64,000 bases of DNA. Origin: UTCHB3 sp964625575 (lineage in GTDB: Bacteria > Bacteroidota > Ignavibacteria > Ignavibacteriales > Ignavibacteriaceae). This document shows, piece after piece, positions 19,065-29,689 of the stretch. The stretch is taken from contig CAZVBQ010000018.1 in assembly GCA_964625575.1 (NCBI GenBank), positions 1 to 64,000 of the forward strand. Reading direction: 5' to 3'. The first letter of the stretch is position 1. Each line of letters opens with the position of its first letter. The notes beneath the pieces are model-generated. The model ran no database searches. It had not been told where the DNA came from and saw only the letters and a list, made by a program, of their open reading frames with translations. Position numbers and translations under genes: made by a program.

Positions 19065-21224
19065 TTGACAGGTGACCGGTTAAAGACCAGCAAACGAATC
19101 AAGGTTTTGCTTTGGGTCGTTACTTCTGTTGTTATTGCCTTTCTCTTCCCGAAGGCGGAAGTGGTTGATATTCAATCAGAGACGGGTAATATCTGGTTGG
19201 ATGAAGATCTGATCGCCGACAGAAGTTTCCCCATTCTCAAAGACGAAAAAGTCTATCAGTCTGAGGTCGACAGCTCGATCTCCTCGGTGTTCCATGTCTT
19301 TACGATTGTCAATTCAGACACTCTTACCATCGACACGATACGGGCACTTAGAAAAGCCCTCGAAAGGGCTGTGATAAGTCCATCCCAGTTCGATTCCGAT
19401 CTTAACCTTGTCAGATTCCCTGATCAGATCCGGGCCTATTTGTTAAAGTTTGCCGATACCACAGGCAAAAAATTACCTGATCTGCTCAGAAACATCGAAA
19501 AAGTTGAAGCCATACTTCTTCAAACAGGAAGTGGCGGCACACTCAGCCTGGATTACGCCCAGATTCCGAAAGACACCATTTCTGTGCGCAAAGGGAGCTT
19601 TCAGGAAAAGCGGAGCAAACTCGACTTCACAGATTATTCAGGCGCGAGACACCTGATAACCAAGGCGGTCTCAGCCGCGTTCACCGATTCCGCGGAAGCG
19701 TTTGCCCTCGCCGAGATTGCTCACATACTTTTCATTCCCAATATCGTTTATAGTGAAGAACTAACGAAGGAAGAGATTGAAATTGCCAAGAACAAGGTCA
19801 GCCGCAACTCCGGAATTGTGGTCGCGAACGAAAAAATTATCGGGAAGCATGAGAGAATTACTCCCGATATCAAGGAAAAGCTTGATTCGTTCAAATCCGC
19901 GAAGGTTGAAGACCTCAATTTCGTCCAGTTCTCGAGGCAGTTTATTGGCAAGATACTACACATAGGTTTTCTTCTTGGACTGCTTGGTGCTTTTTTGTTC
20001 AATTTCCGCAAAACAATTTTTGATGATAACGTAAAGCTCACCATATTCTCACTCCTTTTTGTGGTGATCTCATACCTGACATATTACCTGAATATTGTGA
20101 ACATAGGTGGATCGGCGCAACTGCTGATCATAATCCCGGCCGTGTCACTTCTTACTACGATCATGTTCGACTCCCGTGTCGGTCTATACACAACTCTTGT
20201 GGCATCCCTTATAGCGGCGGGGCTAAGGGGTAACGACTATTCACTTCTCGTTCTGAATATCATCGCGGGATCGCTTGGTGTCTACTCAGTCAGGGATATC
20301 AAAAACAGGCAGCAGATCTATCGCGGAATGATCTTCATATTTATGGGATATCTCGCGGGGAATCTATTCCTCTCTTTCGAGAGTCTCGGCAACTGGTCGA
20401 AACTTCTCAAAGACATTTCCTATTCAGGGATCAACGCCGTTGTAAGCCCGATGATAACTTACACTCTGCTTCGATTTTTTGAGCGCGCGTTTAAGATCAC
20501 GACCGATCTAACTCTTGTGGAGCTTTCAAACACTGATCACCCTTTGTTGAAGGAGATGTATCAGTCGGCATCAGGAACCTTTTATCATTCGCAATCAGTG
20601 GCGAGGCTCGCGGAAGCAGCGGCTGAAAAAATCGGGGCGGATACACTTCTGATTAAAGTTGGAGCGCTTTACCATGATATCGGAAAAATGATCTCCCCCT
20701 ACTACTTTGTTGAGAATCAGATGCCGGGGCAAAACCTTCACAACGAACTTACTCCGGAAATGAGCGTGAAAGTGATAAAAGATCACGTTATCATGGGAAT
20801 GGATCTTGGGAAGAGGCACAACCTGCCTCAGGAGATCATCGATTTCATCCCTACACACCATGGTACCGGATTGATCAGGGTGTTTTACGATAAAGCGGTG
20901 CAGAAATACGGCAGGGAGAACGTGAACAAGGAGGATTACCGTTACGCGGGACCAAAACCCCACACGCGTGAACAGGCGATCATGATGCTTGCCGACAAAT
21001 GCGAGTCGGCATCACGAAGTATCTCCACTCCGGAGCCGCAGACACTCGAAAATCTTATTAACAATCTCATAAATCAGACCCTGCAAGAGAAAGAGCTGGA
21101 TGAAGCACCTGTTACCCTTTCCGAAGTTGAGGAGATAAAGAAGGTATTCTTCAACACTCTGATGACAGCAAAACACAGCAGGATCAGATACCCCGAGCAG
21201 GAACAGTTAGAAAAAGGTGAGTAA
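19065..21224 (+). CDS. 7TM-HD membrane phosphohydrolase (PgpH-like)
   Basis: A 719-residue membrane protein. An N-terminal helix (about 12-25) is followed by an extracytoplasmic 7TMR-HDED-type domain to about 295, then about seven helices (IGFLLGLLGAFLFNF onward) to about 470, and a cytoplasmic HD domain with HSQSVARLAEAAAEK, LYHDIGKM and HHGTG. Relatives such as Listeria PgpH hydrolyse cyclic di-AMP; that activity is inferred here. The start is TTG 19065; no ATG precedes the first helix. It overlaps xerD by eight bases. Confidence 0.85.
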   Translation: MTGDRLKTSKRIKVLLWVVTSVVIAFLFPKAEVVDIQSETGNIWLDEDLIADRSFPILKDEKVYQSEVDSSISSVFHVFTIVNSDTLTIDTIRALRKALERAVISPSQFDSDLNLVRFPDQIRAYLLKFADTTGKKLPDLLRNIEKVEAILLQTGSGGTLSLDYAQIPKDTISVRKGSFQEKRSKLDFTDYSGARHLITKAVSAAFTDSAEAFALAEIAHILFIPNIVYSEELTKEEIEIAKNKVSRNSGIVVANEKIIGKHERITPDIKEKLDSFKSAKVEDLNFVQFSRQFIGKILHIGFLLGLLGAFLFNFRKTIFDDNVKLTIFSLLFVVISYLTYYLNIVNIGGSAQLLIIIPAVSLLTTIMFDSRVGLYTTLVASLIAAGLRGNDYSLLVLNIIAGSLGVYSVRDIKNRQQIYRGMIFIFMGYLAGNLFLSFESLGNWSKLLKDISYSGINAVVSPMITYTLLRFFERAFKITTDLTLVELSNTDHPLLKEMYQSASGTFYHSQSVARLAEAAAEKIGADTLLIKVGALYHDIGKMISPYYFVENQMPGQNLHNELTPEMSVKVIKDHVIMGMDLGKRHNLPQEIIDFIPTHHGTGLIRVFYDKAVQKYGRENVNKEDYRYAGPKPHTREQAIMMLADKCESASRSISTPEPQTLENLINNLINQTLQEKELDEAPVTLSEVEEIKKVFFNTLMTAKHSRIRYPEQEQLEKGE

Positions 21225-22125
21225 CACACCACTTTTCGAACAATTCCTGAGTGATTACCTTACGGAACTCCGGATCGAAAGGAATCTCGCCGACAATTCC
21301 ATCGAATCGTACAGCCGGGACATAAAGACATTTATCCGTTTCATTACCGACGAAGGCGTAAATGACCTGTCTGAAGTAACAACAGATCTCGCCCGTAAAT
21401 TTTTTCTTGAACTCTCAACAGCGGGACTTAGCGCCACTTCACTCGCGAGGTACCATTCATCGCTGAAGGGTTTTTTCTCTTATCTTGTGGTTTCCGAATA
21501 CATTAAAAAAAGCCCGGTGGCGCGGTTGAAACCCCCGCGTCTTAACAGGAAACTGCCGGAAGTGCTGACTCCGGACGAAATTGACATGGTCGTTTCAAAA
21601 ATTGACACTTCAACTCCCGCCGGGCTTCGGGACAGGGCGATAATCGAGGTGCTTTACGCATGCGGTATCCGGGTCTCTGAACTGACAGGGATGAAAAAAA
21701 ATGACATTTATTTTGAAGAGGAGATGATCCGCGTTTTCGGCAAGGGGAGCAAGGAGCGATTCGTCCCCATCGGCTCATCAGCGTTAAAAGCTCTGACTGA
21801 GTACCTTCTCCACGGCAGGCCACTTCTCGCCAAACCTTCCGGGGGACCGTTGCTTTTTTTGAATGTCAAGCGGGGGACGGGACTGACCCGGGTGGCGGTT
21901 TGGATGATCATAAAAAATTACGCGGAACTTGCCGGATCGGGCAAAAGGGTGTATCCTCACATTTTCAGGCACTCTTTTGCAACACATTTGATCGAAGGAG
22001 GTGCCAATATCCGCGCGGTTCAGGAGATGCTCGGGCACACCGATATTTCGGTAACGCAGATATATACACATATTGATATTTCATATATCAGGGATGTGGT
22101 GCAGCGTTTCCACCCGAGGGGGTAG
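21217..22125 (+). CDS. xerD: Tyrosine recombinase XerD
   Basis: A 302-residue site-specific recombinase for chromosome dimer resolution at dif. Residues 5-95 are the SAM-like core-binding domain. The catalytic domain has GIRVSELTGM (Arg), HIFRHSFATHLIEGG (His-x-x-Arg), LGHTDISVTQIYTHI (His and the Tyr nucleophile), and a C-terminus ending HPRG as in XerD. The start is GTG, eight bases inside the HD gene. No dif site was recognised in the window. It is a housekeeping Xer protein by length and context rather than an integron or phage integrase. Confidence 0.9.
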   Translation: MSNTPLFEQFLSDYLTELRIERNLADNSIESYSRDIKTFIRFITDEGVNDLSEVTTDLARKFFLELSTAGLSATSLARYHSSLKGFFSYLVVSEYIKKSPVARLKPPRLNRKLPEVLTPDEIDMVVSKIDTSTPAGLRDRAIIEVLYACGIRVSELTGMKKNDIYFEEEMIRVFGKGSKERFVPIGSSALKALTEYLLHGRPLLAKPSGGPLLFLNVKRGTGLTRVAVWMIIKNYAELAGSGKRVYPHIFRHSFATHLIEGGANIRAVQEMLGHTDISVTQIYTHIDISYIRDVVQRFHPRG

Positions 22126-22302
22126 ATAATATATTTCACGCGACTGGTTGATCGCCAATCCACTCAGGGCTGGAACCGGGCAACCCTAAACGCCAAAGGG
22201 GCAGGCGGGCAGCTTAAGCGGATAAAATTCAGGAATTATTAATTTTGCTTACAGGAAATCAAAGTTTATTGCACAAACTCCCACACTGATAATTAACTTA
22301 AT

Positions 22303-23274
22303 ATGCGAAAAATTTTACCATTTGTCCCTCTTTTAATACTCGCGCTTGTTTTCTCCTCCTGCGGGGAGGAAGAAAAACCGTATCAAGTGATCGGTGAGGA
22401 GAGCATCCCGTTCATTGGTGACAATGGCAATGGAATGAAGGTTTTCGTTTATGAACTCGCGAGTGGTACGACTCATGAGTTCAATGGCATACCGCCTTCG
22501 CAGCCGGTGCTTATAACGGGTTCGGGAGAAGGTGGCAGATTTTATTTCGTGACGGGTTCGGGCTACAATTCCAAGGAAAGTTATTTTGACACGATTACTG
22601 TTTATCTCCACAGCATTTCAGGCACAAAAAGCATATTCAAGTCGCTGAAGGTCTCGAAGATATACGCGAACATTCTGGACGCGAATACGCTGAATCTGGT
22701 GCTTTATCATCTTGAACTTGTAAATCAGCGTATTTACAAAGACAACTACATGATCGACAGTACCGGAAGAATTCTTGCAAAGCAAAAAGAAACTTACAAT
22801 CTTTTGGAGGGGGAAATACCTGAGATTCCCTCGATCAAGATCAATAATACGTCACCTGATGGACTGAATACGCTTACCATCGATAAAACAGGGAAGAGCA
22901 ACCGTATAATACTCACCGGGGATAAAACTCCAAAGGGGAAGCTGATTCTTGAAACCGACCAAAGCATCGACAGGATTTATTGGACCCCTGATAAAGAGAA
23001 GGTTATATTACTTACATCCAATCTTGATGTTCACAAAACAGACAATGACACCTCGTCAACCCTGATGGTCTATTCTCTCGAAAAGACTGACTACATCGCC
23101 CGTTTCTCCGGTGCTGGTTACAGGAATTTCTCCATCAAAAAAGACCTCCTCATTTTTGACGATAACGAAAACGGGAGAAGATTTGTAAGAATTTACGATT
23201 TGAAAAAAATGAAGGATGCGGGACGGATCAAAATGAAGAATGGTTGCAGCATCCGGTTTTTACCATATTATTGA
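22303..23274 (+). CDS. Uncharacterised lipoprotein
   Basis: A 323-residue lipoprotein: signal sequence with lipobox FSSC (Cys20). The mature part looks like a beta-propeller or repeated four-stranded sheet (IDRIYWTPDKEKVILLTS, LMVYSLEKTDYIARFSG, RFVRIYDLKKM). No family was recognised. It is seven bases before the ABC exporter and is probably co-transcribed with it, but a functional link is not shown. The preceding 177 bases contain a CCAAAGGGGCAGGCG stretch that is the reverse complement of the end of the repeat region near 1437-1451. Confidence 0.65.
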   Translation: MRKILPFVPLLILALVFSSCGEEEKPYQVIGEESIPFIGDNGNGMKVFVYELASGTTHEFNGIPPSQPVLITGSGEGGRFYFVTGSGYNSKESYFDTITVYLHSISGTKSIFKSLKVSKIYANILDANTLNLVLYHLELVNQRIYKDNYMIDSTGRILAKQKETYNLLEGEIPEIPSIKINNTSPDGLNTLTIDKTGKSNRIILTGDKTPKGKLILETDQSIDRIYWTPDKEKVILLTSNLDVHKTDNDTSSTLMVYSLEKTDYIARFSGAGYRNFSIKKDLLIFDDNENGRRFVRIYDLKKMKDAGRIKMKNGCSIRFLPYY

Positions 23275-23281
23275 CTAAAAA

Positions 23282-25144
23282 GTGAACACATACTATAGAC
23301 TTTTGCGCTATTCGGCGCGTTACTGGAAATACCTCGCCCTTTCGATCCTCTGCACGATAATATTCGCGCTTCTGAACGGTGCATCGGTTTATCTCTCAAT
23401 ACCACTTCTTGATACACTGTTCAACACGACGGTAACTTCATCCGTGGCTCCTGCCGCGGGTGCACCGGAGGTATCTTCTTCCATCCTGCCTGATTTTATC
23501 ATTTCGATAAAGGAAGCAATTTCAAACTGGTTCAACTCATTCATCTTCTCGGGGGACAAGACTGATTCCCTTTTCAGGATTTGCATCGTAATATTTGCAG
23601 CATTCATTTTGAAGAATATCGCCGGCTATTTTCAGTCATTCTTCCTGAATTATGTTGAGCAGGGGATCGTCAGGGATCTCAGGGATGATGCATACGAACA
23701 ATTGCACAAGTTGCCGATAAGTTACTTTAAAAGTGAACGTGTCGGTAATCTTATCTCGATCATTGTGAATGATATCACCGCCGTTCAGAACAGTGTATCG
23801 GCCACATTTCTGAATCTGATCAGAGAACCGATCTCGATAGTTGTGTTCCTCGGCATCGCCATAAGCATCAGTTGGAAGTTGACTTTGATCTCGCTAATTA
23901 CCGTGCCTTTCAGCGCGGGAATTGTAGCCCTGATCGGTATAAAGCTTCGCAAATACAGCGCCAGGATACAGGAAAAAATAGCCGACATCACGAGCGTTAT
24001 TCAGGAGACTATCTCCGGGGTAAAGATTGTAAAAGCGTTCGGAACCGAAGGATACGAGAATAAGAAATTCAGGAAGGAAACCCAGGGATATTTTAGACTC
24101 GTTCTCCACATCACGAGGATCAGAAACCTTTCCGCCCCTATAGCCGAATCACTGAGCGTGATGGTGGGGGTGGTGATAATTTATTATGGCGGCACCCTTG
24201 CGTTAAGCCAAAACGAGATCAAGGCGAGTGAATTTCTCGGTTTTCTCTTCTCGATCTTTCAGTTGCTTCCACCTATCAAGGAACTGAGTGGTGTGAACAA
24301 CAGGATTCAGGAATCTTCTGCCGCCGGAGACAGGATATTCGATATTATCGACACCCAACCCGAAATCTTTGACAAGGAAGGGGCAGAGTCACTATCGGGA
24401 TTCACCTGTGATATCAAATTTGAGAATGTGAAATTCGCTTACCCGGATGCCCCGGAAGAAACGGTGCTGGATGACATAAACTTCACGATAAAAAAAGGGG
24501 AAGTTGTGGCACTCGTCGGTCCAAGTGGAGGAGGTAAATCGACCCTTGTTGATCTTATACCCAGATTTTACGATGTCACGGGAGGCTCGATCCTGTTCGA
24601 CGGGAAAGATATCCGGGATGTCAAAATGGGAGACCTCCGCAAGTTTATCGGTATCGTTACACAGGAGACCATACTCTTTAACGATTCGATCAGAAACAAC
24701 ATAAGTTACGGCAGCACCATTTTCAGCGAGAATGACATTTTCGAGGCTGCAAAAATCGCGAACGCGCACAAATTCATCACCGAAATGCCGAACGGATACG
24801 AAACCGAGATAGGGGAGCGAGGGGTGAAACTCTCAGGCGGGCAAAGGCAAAGGCTTGCCATAGCCCGGGCGTTACTGAAAAACCCTGACATAATGATCTT
24901 TGATGAGGCAACAAGCGCGCTCGACAACGAATCTGAAAAGCTCGTTCAGGAGGCTCTTGATAGATTAATGAAGAGCAGAACCGTGGTCGTAATCGCGCAC
25001 AGGCTCTCAACAATCAAGAACGCGGATAAGATCCTCGTCCTTGAAGACGGCAAGATCGTTCAGTCGGGCAACCACGATCAATTGTTGGAACAGGGCGGAC
25101 TTTACAAAAAACTGTATGATATGCAATTTAGAGATAAAACCTGA
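23282..25144 (+). CDS. MsbA-type ABC exporter
   Basis: A 620-residue half-transporter with fused membrane and ATPase domains. Six helices lie in residues 15-340, with an unusual hydrophilic insert near 50-85 between helices 1 and 2. The ATPase has Walker A GPSGGGKST, signature LSGGQRQR, Walker B IMIFDEATSALD and the switch HRLS. Related proteins flip lipid A (MsbA) or export drugs or peptides; the sequence does not separate these. The start is GTG at 23282. Confidence 0.9.
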   Translation: MNTYYRLLRYSARYWKYLALSILCTIIFALLNGASVYLSIPLLDTLFNTTVTSSVAPAAGAPEVSSSILPDFIISIKEAISNWFNSFIFSGDKTDSLFRICIVIFAAFILKNIAGYFQSFFLNYVEQGIVRDLRDDAYEQLHKLPISYFKSERVGNLISIIVNDITAVQNSVSATFLNLIREPISIVVFLGIAISISWKLTLISLITVPFSAGIVALIGIKLRKYSARIQEKIADITSVIQETISGVKIVKAFGTEGYENKKFRKETQGYFRLVLHITRIRNLSAPIAESLSVMVGVVIIYYGGTLALSQNEIKASEFLGFLFSIFQLLPPIKELSGVNNRIQESSAAGDRIFDIIDTQPEIFDKEGAESLSGFTCDIKFENVKFAYPDAPEETVLDDINFTIKKGEVVALVGPSGGGKSTLVDLIPRFYDVTGGSILFDGKDIRDVKMGDLRKFIGIVTQETILFNDSIRNNISYGSTIFSENDIFEAAKIANAHKFITEMPNGYETEIGERGVKLSGGQRQRLAIARALLKNPDIMIFDEATSALDNESEKLVQEALDRLMKSRTVVVIAHRLSTIKNADKILVLEDGKIVQSGNHDQLLEQGGLYKKLYDMQFRDKT

Positions 25145-25151
25145 AAACCGT

Positions 25152-26453
25152 CTATTTGGTAACGACGATCTTGAGTGTTGAAAAACTCTTTCCTGACATA
25201 AGCCTGAAAATATAAACCCCGGAGGGAAGACCCCGGGTGTCGAAATCAACACTGTGCTCTCCTGCCGGAATGTCTCCATCGAACAAGACCGCGATCTCGC
25301 GTCCCAAGAGGTCATAGACAACACCCTTCGCGTACCCCGTTGCGGGTATCTTGCACTTTATCTTGGAAACAGGACTACCGTCGCTCCCGGTTGAAGAAAC
25401 GGGATTTGGGAATGATGCCACGTGCATTTCTTCAGGCAATTGAGCCAATTCCTCATCAATACCAACCGAAGGATCGTAAATTAGAGTATGAAACCCGTTA
25501 GCAGAGGGGCTGTACGCGTATTTGGGTCTGTAAAACTTATCCCTCAGTGAAAATCTGTATTTGAATACGTAGCCCGATTTCATCTTCGTACTGTCAAGAA
25601 AGAAGTCCATTACTGATTGCGGGGTGGCGGCTTCAACCCTCCATGTTTGCAGCGCGGTGGAATCAATTCCGTTCGTGTAATACCCCTGCATGAAAAGCGA
25701 ATCGTTGAAGTTAAGCTGGGGAATAATATCACCGTAGGCAGAGTGCATGTCATGCGTGGTGTTTACCAGAAATGTTACACGGAAAATACTCATGGGAGGA
25801 TATGGAGTGAATGCGATCTTTGGAGCCCATGTCTGAGTTTTGTAGATGGTGTCGCCGTTTGAGTTGAACCTGATGAGGTTGTAAGTCGACTCGGTATATG
25901 AAAATCCCCGGCCATTCGAGATTGAATATGAGTAGTTGTGATATCTGAAACCGAGTCCTTTTTCAACCCTGAAAGTAATGTTCAGTGAAGATGGAGCGAA
26001 TGACCAGTAATAGTCAAAGTAGCGTACAGAGTCTGTGCCGGTCACCTTAATATTCACAGGGACATTTGAGTTGGCACCGGGCATATATCCCGCGTAATTT
26101 CCACCCGGAGGGATGTTGAAATCGAAGATCAGGTTCATCACTGTATCGTTGGAGAGGTAGTACACTTTGTTGTTAACCTCATCCATTCCGAAGTAGAGGT
26201 TAGGTTTGACCGCGTATCCTTTATAAAACCTGATGCTCCCAACAGCTTTTATCGAATCCACTTTGGTCTCTGAGAGCGAACCGCTTGTTGTTGACGATCC
26301 ATATTCCCACGAGCTGGTAGTGGATATATATTTTTCCTTGTCCTGCTCTGTCATCCTGAAGAAGGGTGTCGTTTGGGGCAAAATCCCTGCTGTGAAAATG
26401 AGAAGAGTAATGGGCAGATAGATGAAGAAATTACTGGTGGTAAACTTGTTCAT
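25152..26453 (-). CDS. Secreted protein with T9SS sorting domain
   Basis: A 433-residue exported protein of unknown function. The signal peptide is residues 1-27 (ending ILPQ). Residues 30-340 are beta-rich and unassigned. The last 80 residues form a T9SS type A sorting domain (ASFPNPVS, GVVYDLLGREIAVLFDGDIPAG, LPSGVYIFRLMSG, KIVVTK), diverged from those at the left end of the window. It converges on the ABC exporter with only seven bases between stops. Confidence 0.82.
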   Translation of the reverse strand: MNKFTTSNFFIYLPITLLIFTAGILPQTTPFFRMTEQDKEKYISTTSSWEYGSSTTSGSLSETKVDSIKAVGSIRFYKGYAVKPNLYFGMDEVNNKVYYLSNDTVMNLIFDFNIPPGGNYAGYMPGANSNVPVNIKVTGTDSVRYFDYYWSFAPSSLNITFRVEKGLGFRYHNYSYSISNGRGFSYTESTYNLIRFNSNGDTIYKTQTWAPKIAFTPYPPMSIFRVTFLVNTTHDMHSAYGDIIPQLNFNDSLFMQGYYTNGIDSTALQTWRVEAATPQSVMDFFLDSTKMKSGYVFKYRFSLRDKFYRPKYAYSPSANGFHTLIYDPSVGIDEELAQLPEEMHVASFPNPVSSTGSDGSPVSKIKCKIPATGYAKGVVYDLLGREIAVLFDGDIPAGEHSVDFDTRGLPSGVYIFRLMSGKSFSTLKIVVTK

Positions 26454-26600
26454 GGCAAATTCCTGTGTTTGCTCTGATAAACTGATGGATGAAGGTGAAA
26501 CTTTGAGGAGGGCACAATACCGCGGGGCCCCTTTGTCAGGAGGGAGATTGTTGGATGCCCGGTTGAGGAATTATTCATCTTTTATCCAAGATTGACTCCC

Positions 26601-26631
26601 TAAACTTAGTAAAAATAATCAAGCCTCCAAA
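26601..26631 (-). promoter_or_regulatory. Bacteroidota-type promoter for the secreted protein
   Basis: On the minus strand TTTG (26631-26628), a 19-base spacer and TAAGTTTA (26608-26601), one mismatch from the TTTG-N19-TAnnTTTG consensus. It lies about 150 bases before the start codon at 26453. Confidence 0.4.
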
Positions 26632-26738
26632 ATATTTTTATTAGGTCGTAAAATGAATTTTTTTACCGGAAAACCGGTTCCGGTTGTATATTGGCAATTC
26701 GTTTTAATCAATTTCCGAAACATCATTTGAGGCATCCC

Positions 26739-27194
26739 GTGAAAAAACTCACTTACTATTTTGCATTTCTTTCGCTCCTGTTTCTCCTCCCCGGGTGTGG
26801 CTCCGGAACTGAATCAGGAACACTTAACGACCAGACAGCTTCTGTAAAAGTGGCTGAATTTCTGAAGATCATGATAACTGATCAGCGTCCCAAGACTTTG
26901 ATCGATTTCATCGCTCCTTCATACATAAAAGCGGCTAAATTCGATCCTGCTGACTACACTGTAAATACCTACTACCCAAAAACATACAAGATCGAGGAAG
27001 CATTTCCTTCACCTGACCTTTCTAACGCGATAAATGTGGTTGCCGTCATTTATGGTGAAAACGAAGGATGGGCTCATCGTTTAACCTTTGTCGTATTCAA
27101 CGACAACGGAAAACTTGTGTTCTTTCCCGGCAGCCACGACACCCAGACCAAGTATATTGATCCCTGGTACAAACTTCAGGAATACGTGCAGTAG
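26739..27194 (+). CDS. Small uncharacterised lipoprotein
   Basis: A 151-residue lipoprotein starting at GTG 26739 (MKKLTYYFAFLSLLFLLPGC); the lipobox LPGC and a TTGAGG site six bases upstream support this start over the earlier TTG at 26691. The mature domain has an alternating alpha/beta pattern ending HRLTFVVFNDNGKLVFFPG, similar in feel to NTF2-like folds, but no family was assigned. TATATTGG at 26687-26694 may be its -10 element, close to three CCGG repeats at 26666-26684. Confidence 0.7.
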   Translation: MKKLTYYFAFLSLLFLLPGCGSGTESGTLNDQTASVKVAEFLKIMITDQRPKTLIDFIAPSYIKAAKFDPADYTVNTYYPKTYKIEEAFPSPDLSNAINVVAVIYGENEGWAHRLTFVVFNDNGKLVFFPGSHDTQTKYIDPWYKLQEYVQ

Positions 27195-27320
27195 AACTTC
27201 AGTACTCCGGTACTTCAGTACTCCGGTACTTTGGAATTTTGGTACATCAGCGATCAATATGATCGGGGTGTTTAAACACTGAAGTACGGAAGTACTGAGT
27301 TACAGAAGTACCGAAGTTCT
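27195..27320. repeat. Octamer-period fold-back element
   Basis: Begins at the base after a stop codon. The left arm is made of 8-nt units (ACTTCAGT, ACTCCGGT, ACTTCAGT, ACTCCGGT, ACTTTGGA). The right arm (about 27279-27319) has the complementary units TGAAGTAC, GGAAGTAC, TGAGTTAC, AGAAGTAC, CGAAGTTC. A transcript would fold into one long imperfect hairpin. A related element lies at 34611-34680. Confidence 0.75.
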
Positions 27321-27369
27321 TTGTGGAACTGATTTCTTTTTCCTGTTGTTGAAAAAAGTAAAGTTAATC

Positions 27370-27400
27370 TTGACTTTTTTGTATAGATTCAATAAGTTTA
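27370..27400 (+). promoter_or_regulatory. Promoter of the suf operon
   Basis: TTGACT at 27370-27375, a 17-base spacer and TAAGTTTA at 27393-27400, the same -7 octamer as the promoter at 26601. It ends 39 bases before the sufB ATG. No palindrome that could bind an Rrf2 dimer was obvious next to it. Confidence 0.5.
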
Positions 27401-27439
27401 AATATTGGATTTTGAATTTTTTTCACACAAGGAAATTGA

Positions 27440-28888
27440 ATGAGCAATACTGAGATCAATGAGATTGAAGAGTTAGCGAACCGGGAGTACAAATACGGTT
27501 TTGTAACTGAGATCGATTCCGAAACATTCAAGCCCGGGCTGAACGAGGATGTTATCCGCGCCCTTTCTGAGAAGAAGGAAGAGCCTGAATGGATGCTTGA
27601 GTGGCGCCTGAAGGCTTACCGCCAGTGGCTTAAAATGGTTGAGCCGAAATGGCCAAACGTAAATTACCCGCCTGTCGACTTCCAGGAGATCAGTTACTAT
27701 TCCGCTCCGAAACAGAAGAAAAAGCTTAACAGCATGGACGAGGTTGATCCCGAGTTGCTTAGCGCTTTCAATAAATTGGGTATTCCCCTTGAAGAGCAGA
27801 AGCTCCTCGCGAACGTGGCGGTCGACGCTGTTTTCGATTCAGTTTCTGTTGCCACCACCTACAAGGAAAAGCTTAAAGAGCTCGGCATTATCTTTTGCTC
27901 AATGTCGGAAGCCATCAGAGAGCATCCTGATCTCGTAAAGAAATATCTTGGATCAGTGGTGCCCGCTGCCGATAACTTCTACTCAGCGCTTAACTCCGCT
28001 GTTTTCAGCGACGGTTCTTTTGTTTACATCCCGAAGGGTGTAAGATGCCCGATGGAACTTTCAACCTATTTCAGAATTAATGCCGCGAACACAGGTCAGT
28101 TCGAGAGAACCCTGATCGTGGCTGACGAATATTCATACGTAAGCTACCTCGAAGGTTGCACCGCTCCGATGCGCGATGAGAACCAGCTTCACGCTGCTGT
28201 GGTTGAATTGGTGGCAATGGATAACGCCCAGATAAAATATTCAACGATTCAGAACTGGTACGCCGGTGACAAAGAGGGAAGGGGAGGCATCTATAACTTT
28301 GTTACCAAGCGCGGACTCTGTAAAGGTGTTAACTCCAAGATCTCATGGACACAGGTTGAGACCGGCTCAGCGATAACCTGGAAGTACCCAAGCTGTATAC
28401 TTTCCGGCGACAATTCGATAGGCGAATTTTACTCTGTTGCTGTTACAAACAACATGCAGCAGGCAGATACCGGTACAAAGATGATCCATATCGGCAAGAA
28501 CACCAAGAGCACGATCGTCAGCAAAGGTATCTCAGCAGGACTTAGCAACAACACTTATCGTGGTTTGGTAAGAATTGGCAAGAAAGCCGAAAATGCAAGA
28601 AACTACTCACAGTGCGACTCCCTTCTTATCGGCGACAAATGCGGAGCCCACACCTTCCCTTACCTCGAAGTAAGCCATCCGACAGCTACTGTTGAACACG
28701 AAGCCACCACTTCCAAGATCGGTGCTGATCAGATATTTTATCTGAACCAGAGAGGTCTTTCAACAGAAGACGCGGTCAGCATGATCGTAAACGGCTACTG
28801 TAAAGAGGTTTTCAAAGAGCTTCCGATGGAGTTCGCCGTTGAAGCAACAAAACTTTTAAGCATCAGCCTCGAAGGCAGTGTAGGTTAA
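27440..28888 (+). CDS. sufB: Fe-S cluster assembly protein SufB
   Basis: A 482-residue subunit of the SufBCD scaffold, which builds Fe-S clusters on a SufB-SufD heterodimer powered by SufC. The diagnostic stretches are present: YKYGFVTEIDSETFKPGL near the start, IPKGVRCPMELSTYFRIN, YLEGCTAPMRDENQLHAAVV, and CDSLLIGDKCGAHTFPY near the C-terminus, where cysteines take part in cluster assembly. Normal length. It is first in the operon, behind the promoter at 27370, with a GGAAATTG stretch before the ATG. Confidence 0.97.
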   Translation: MSNTEINEIEELANREYKYGFVTEIDSETFKPGLNEDVIRALSEKKEEPEWMLEWRLKAYRQWLKMVEPKWPNVNYPPVDFQEISYYSAPKQKKKLNSMDEVDPELLSAFNKLGIPLEEQKLLANVAVDAVFDSVSVATTYKEKLKELGIIFCSMSEAIREHPDLVKKYLGSVVPAADNFYSALNSAVFSDGSFVYIPKGVRCPMELSTYFRINAANTGQFERTLIVADEYSYVSYLEGCTAPMRDENQLHAAVVELVAMDNAQIKYSTIQNWYAGDKEGRGGIYNFVTKRGLCKGVNSKISWTQVETGSAITWKYPSCILSGDNSIGEFYSVAVTNNMQQADTGTKMIHIGKNTKSTIVSKGISAGLSNNTYRGLVRIGKKAENARNYSQCDSLLIGDKCGAHTFPYLEVSHPTATVEHEATTSKIGADQIFYLNQRGLSTEDAVSMIVNGYCKEVFKELPMEFAVEATKLLSISLEGSVG

Positions 28889-28912
28889 TAAATTTAGAAG
28901 GAAATAGCAAAG

Positions 28913-29677
<765 letters not shown>

Positions 29678-29689
29678 GGCGGTCACCAG

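Noticed and set aside
21217..22125. Integrase of an integrative element
   Set aside because: Sequence, length and C-terminus fit housekeeping XerD, it overlaps a conserved gene, and there are no attachment-site repeats or cargo.
22126..22302. Possible tRNA or small RNA between xerD and the lipoprotein gene
   Set aside because: Some GC-rich pairing exists (GGGCTGG, GGGCAACCC), but no cloverleaf or T-loop consensus; it looks like a repeat fragment.
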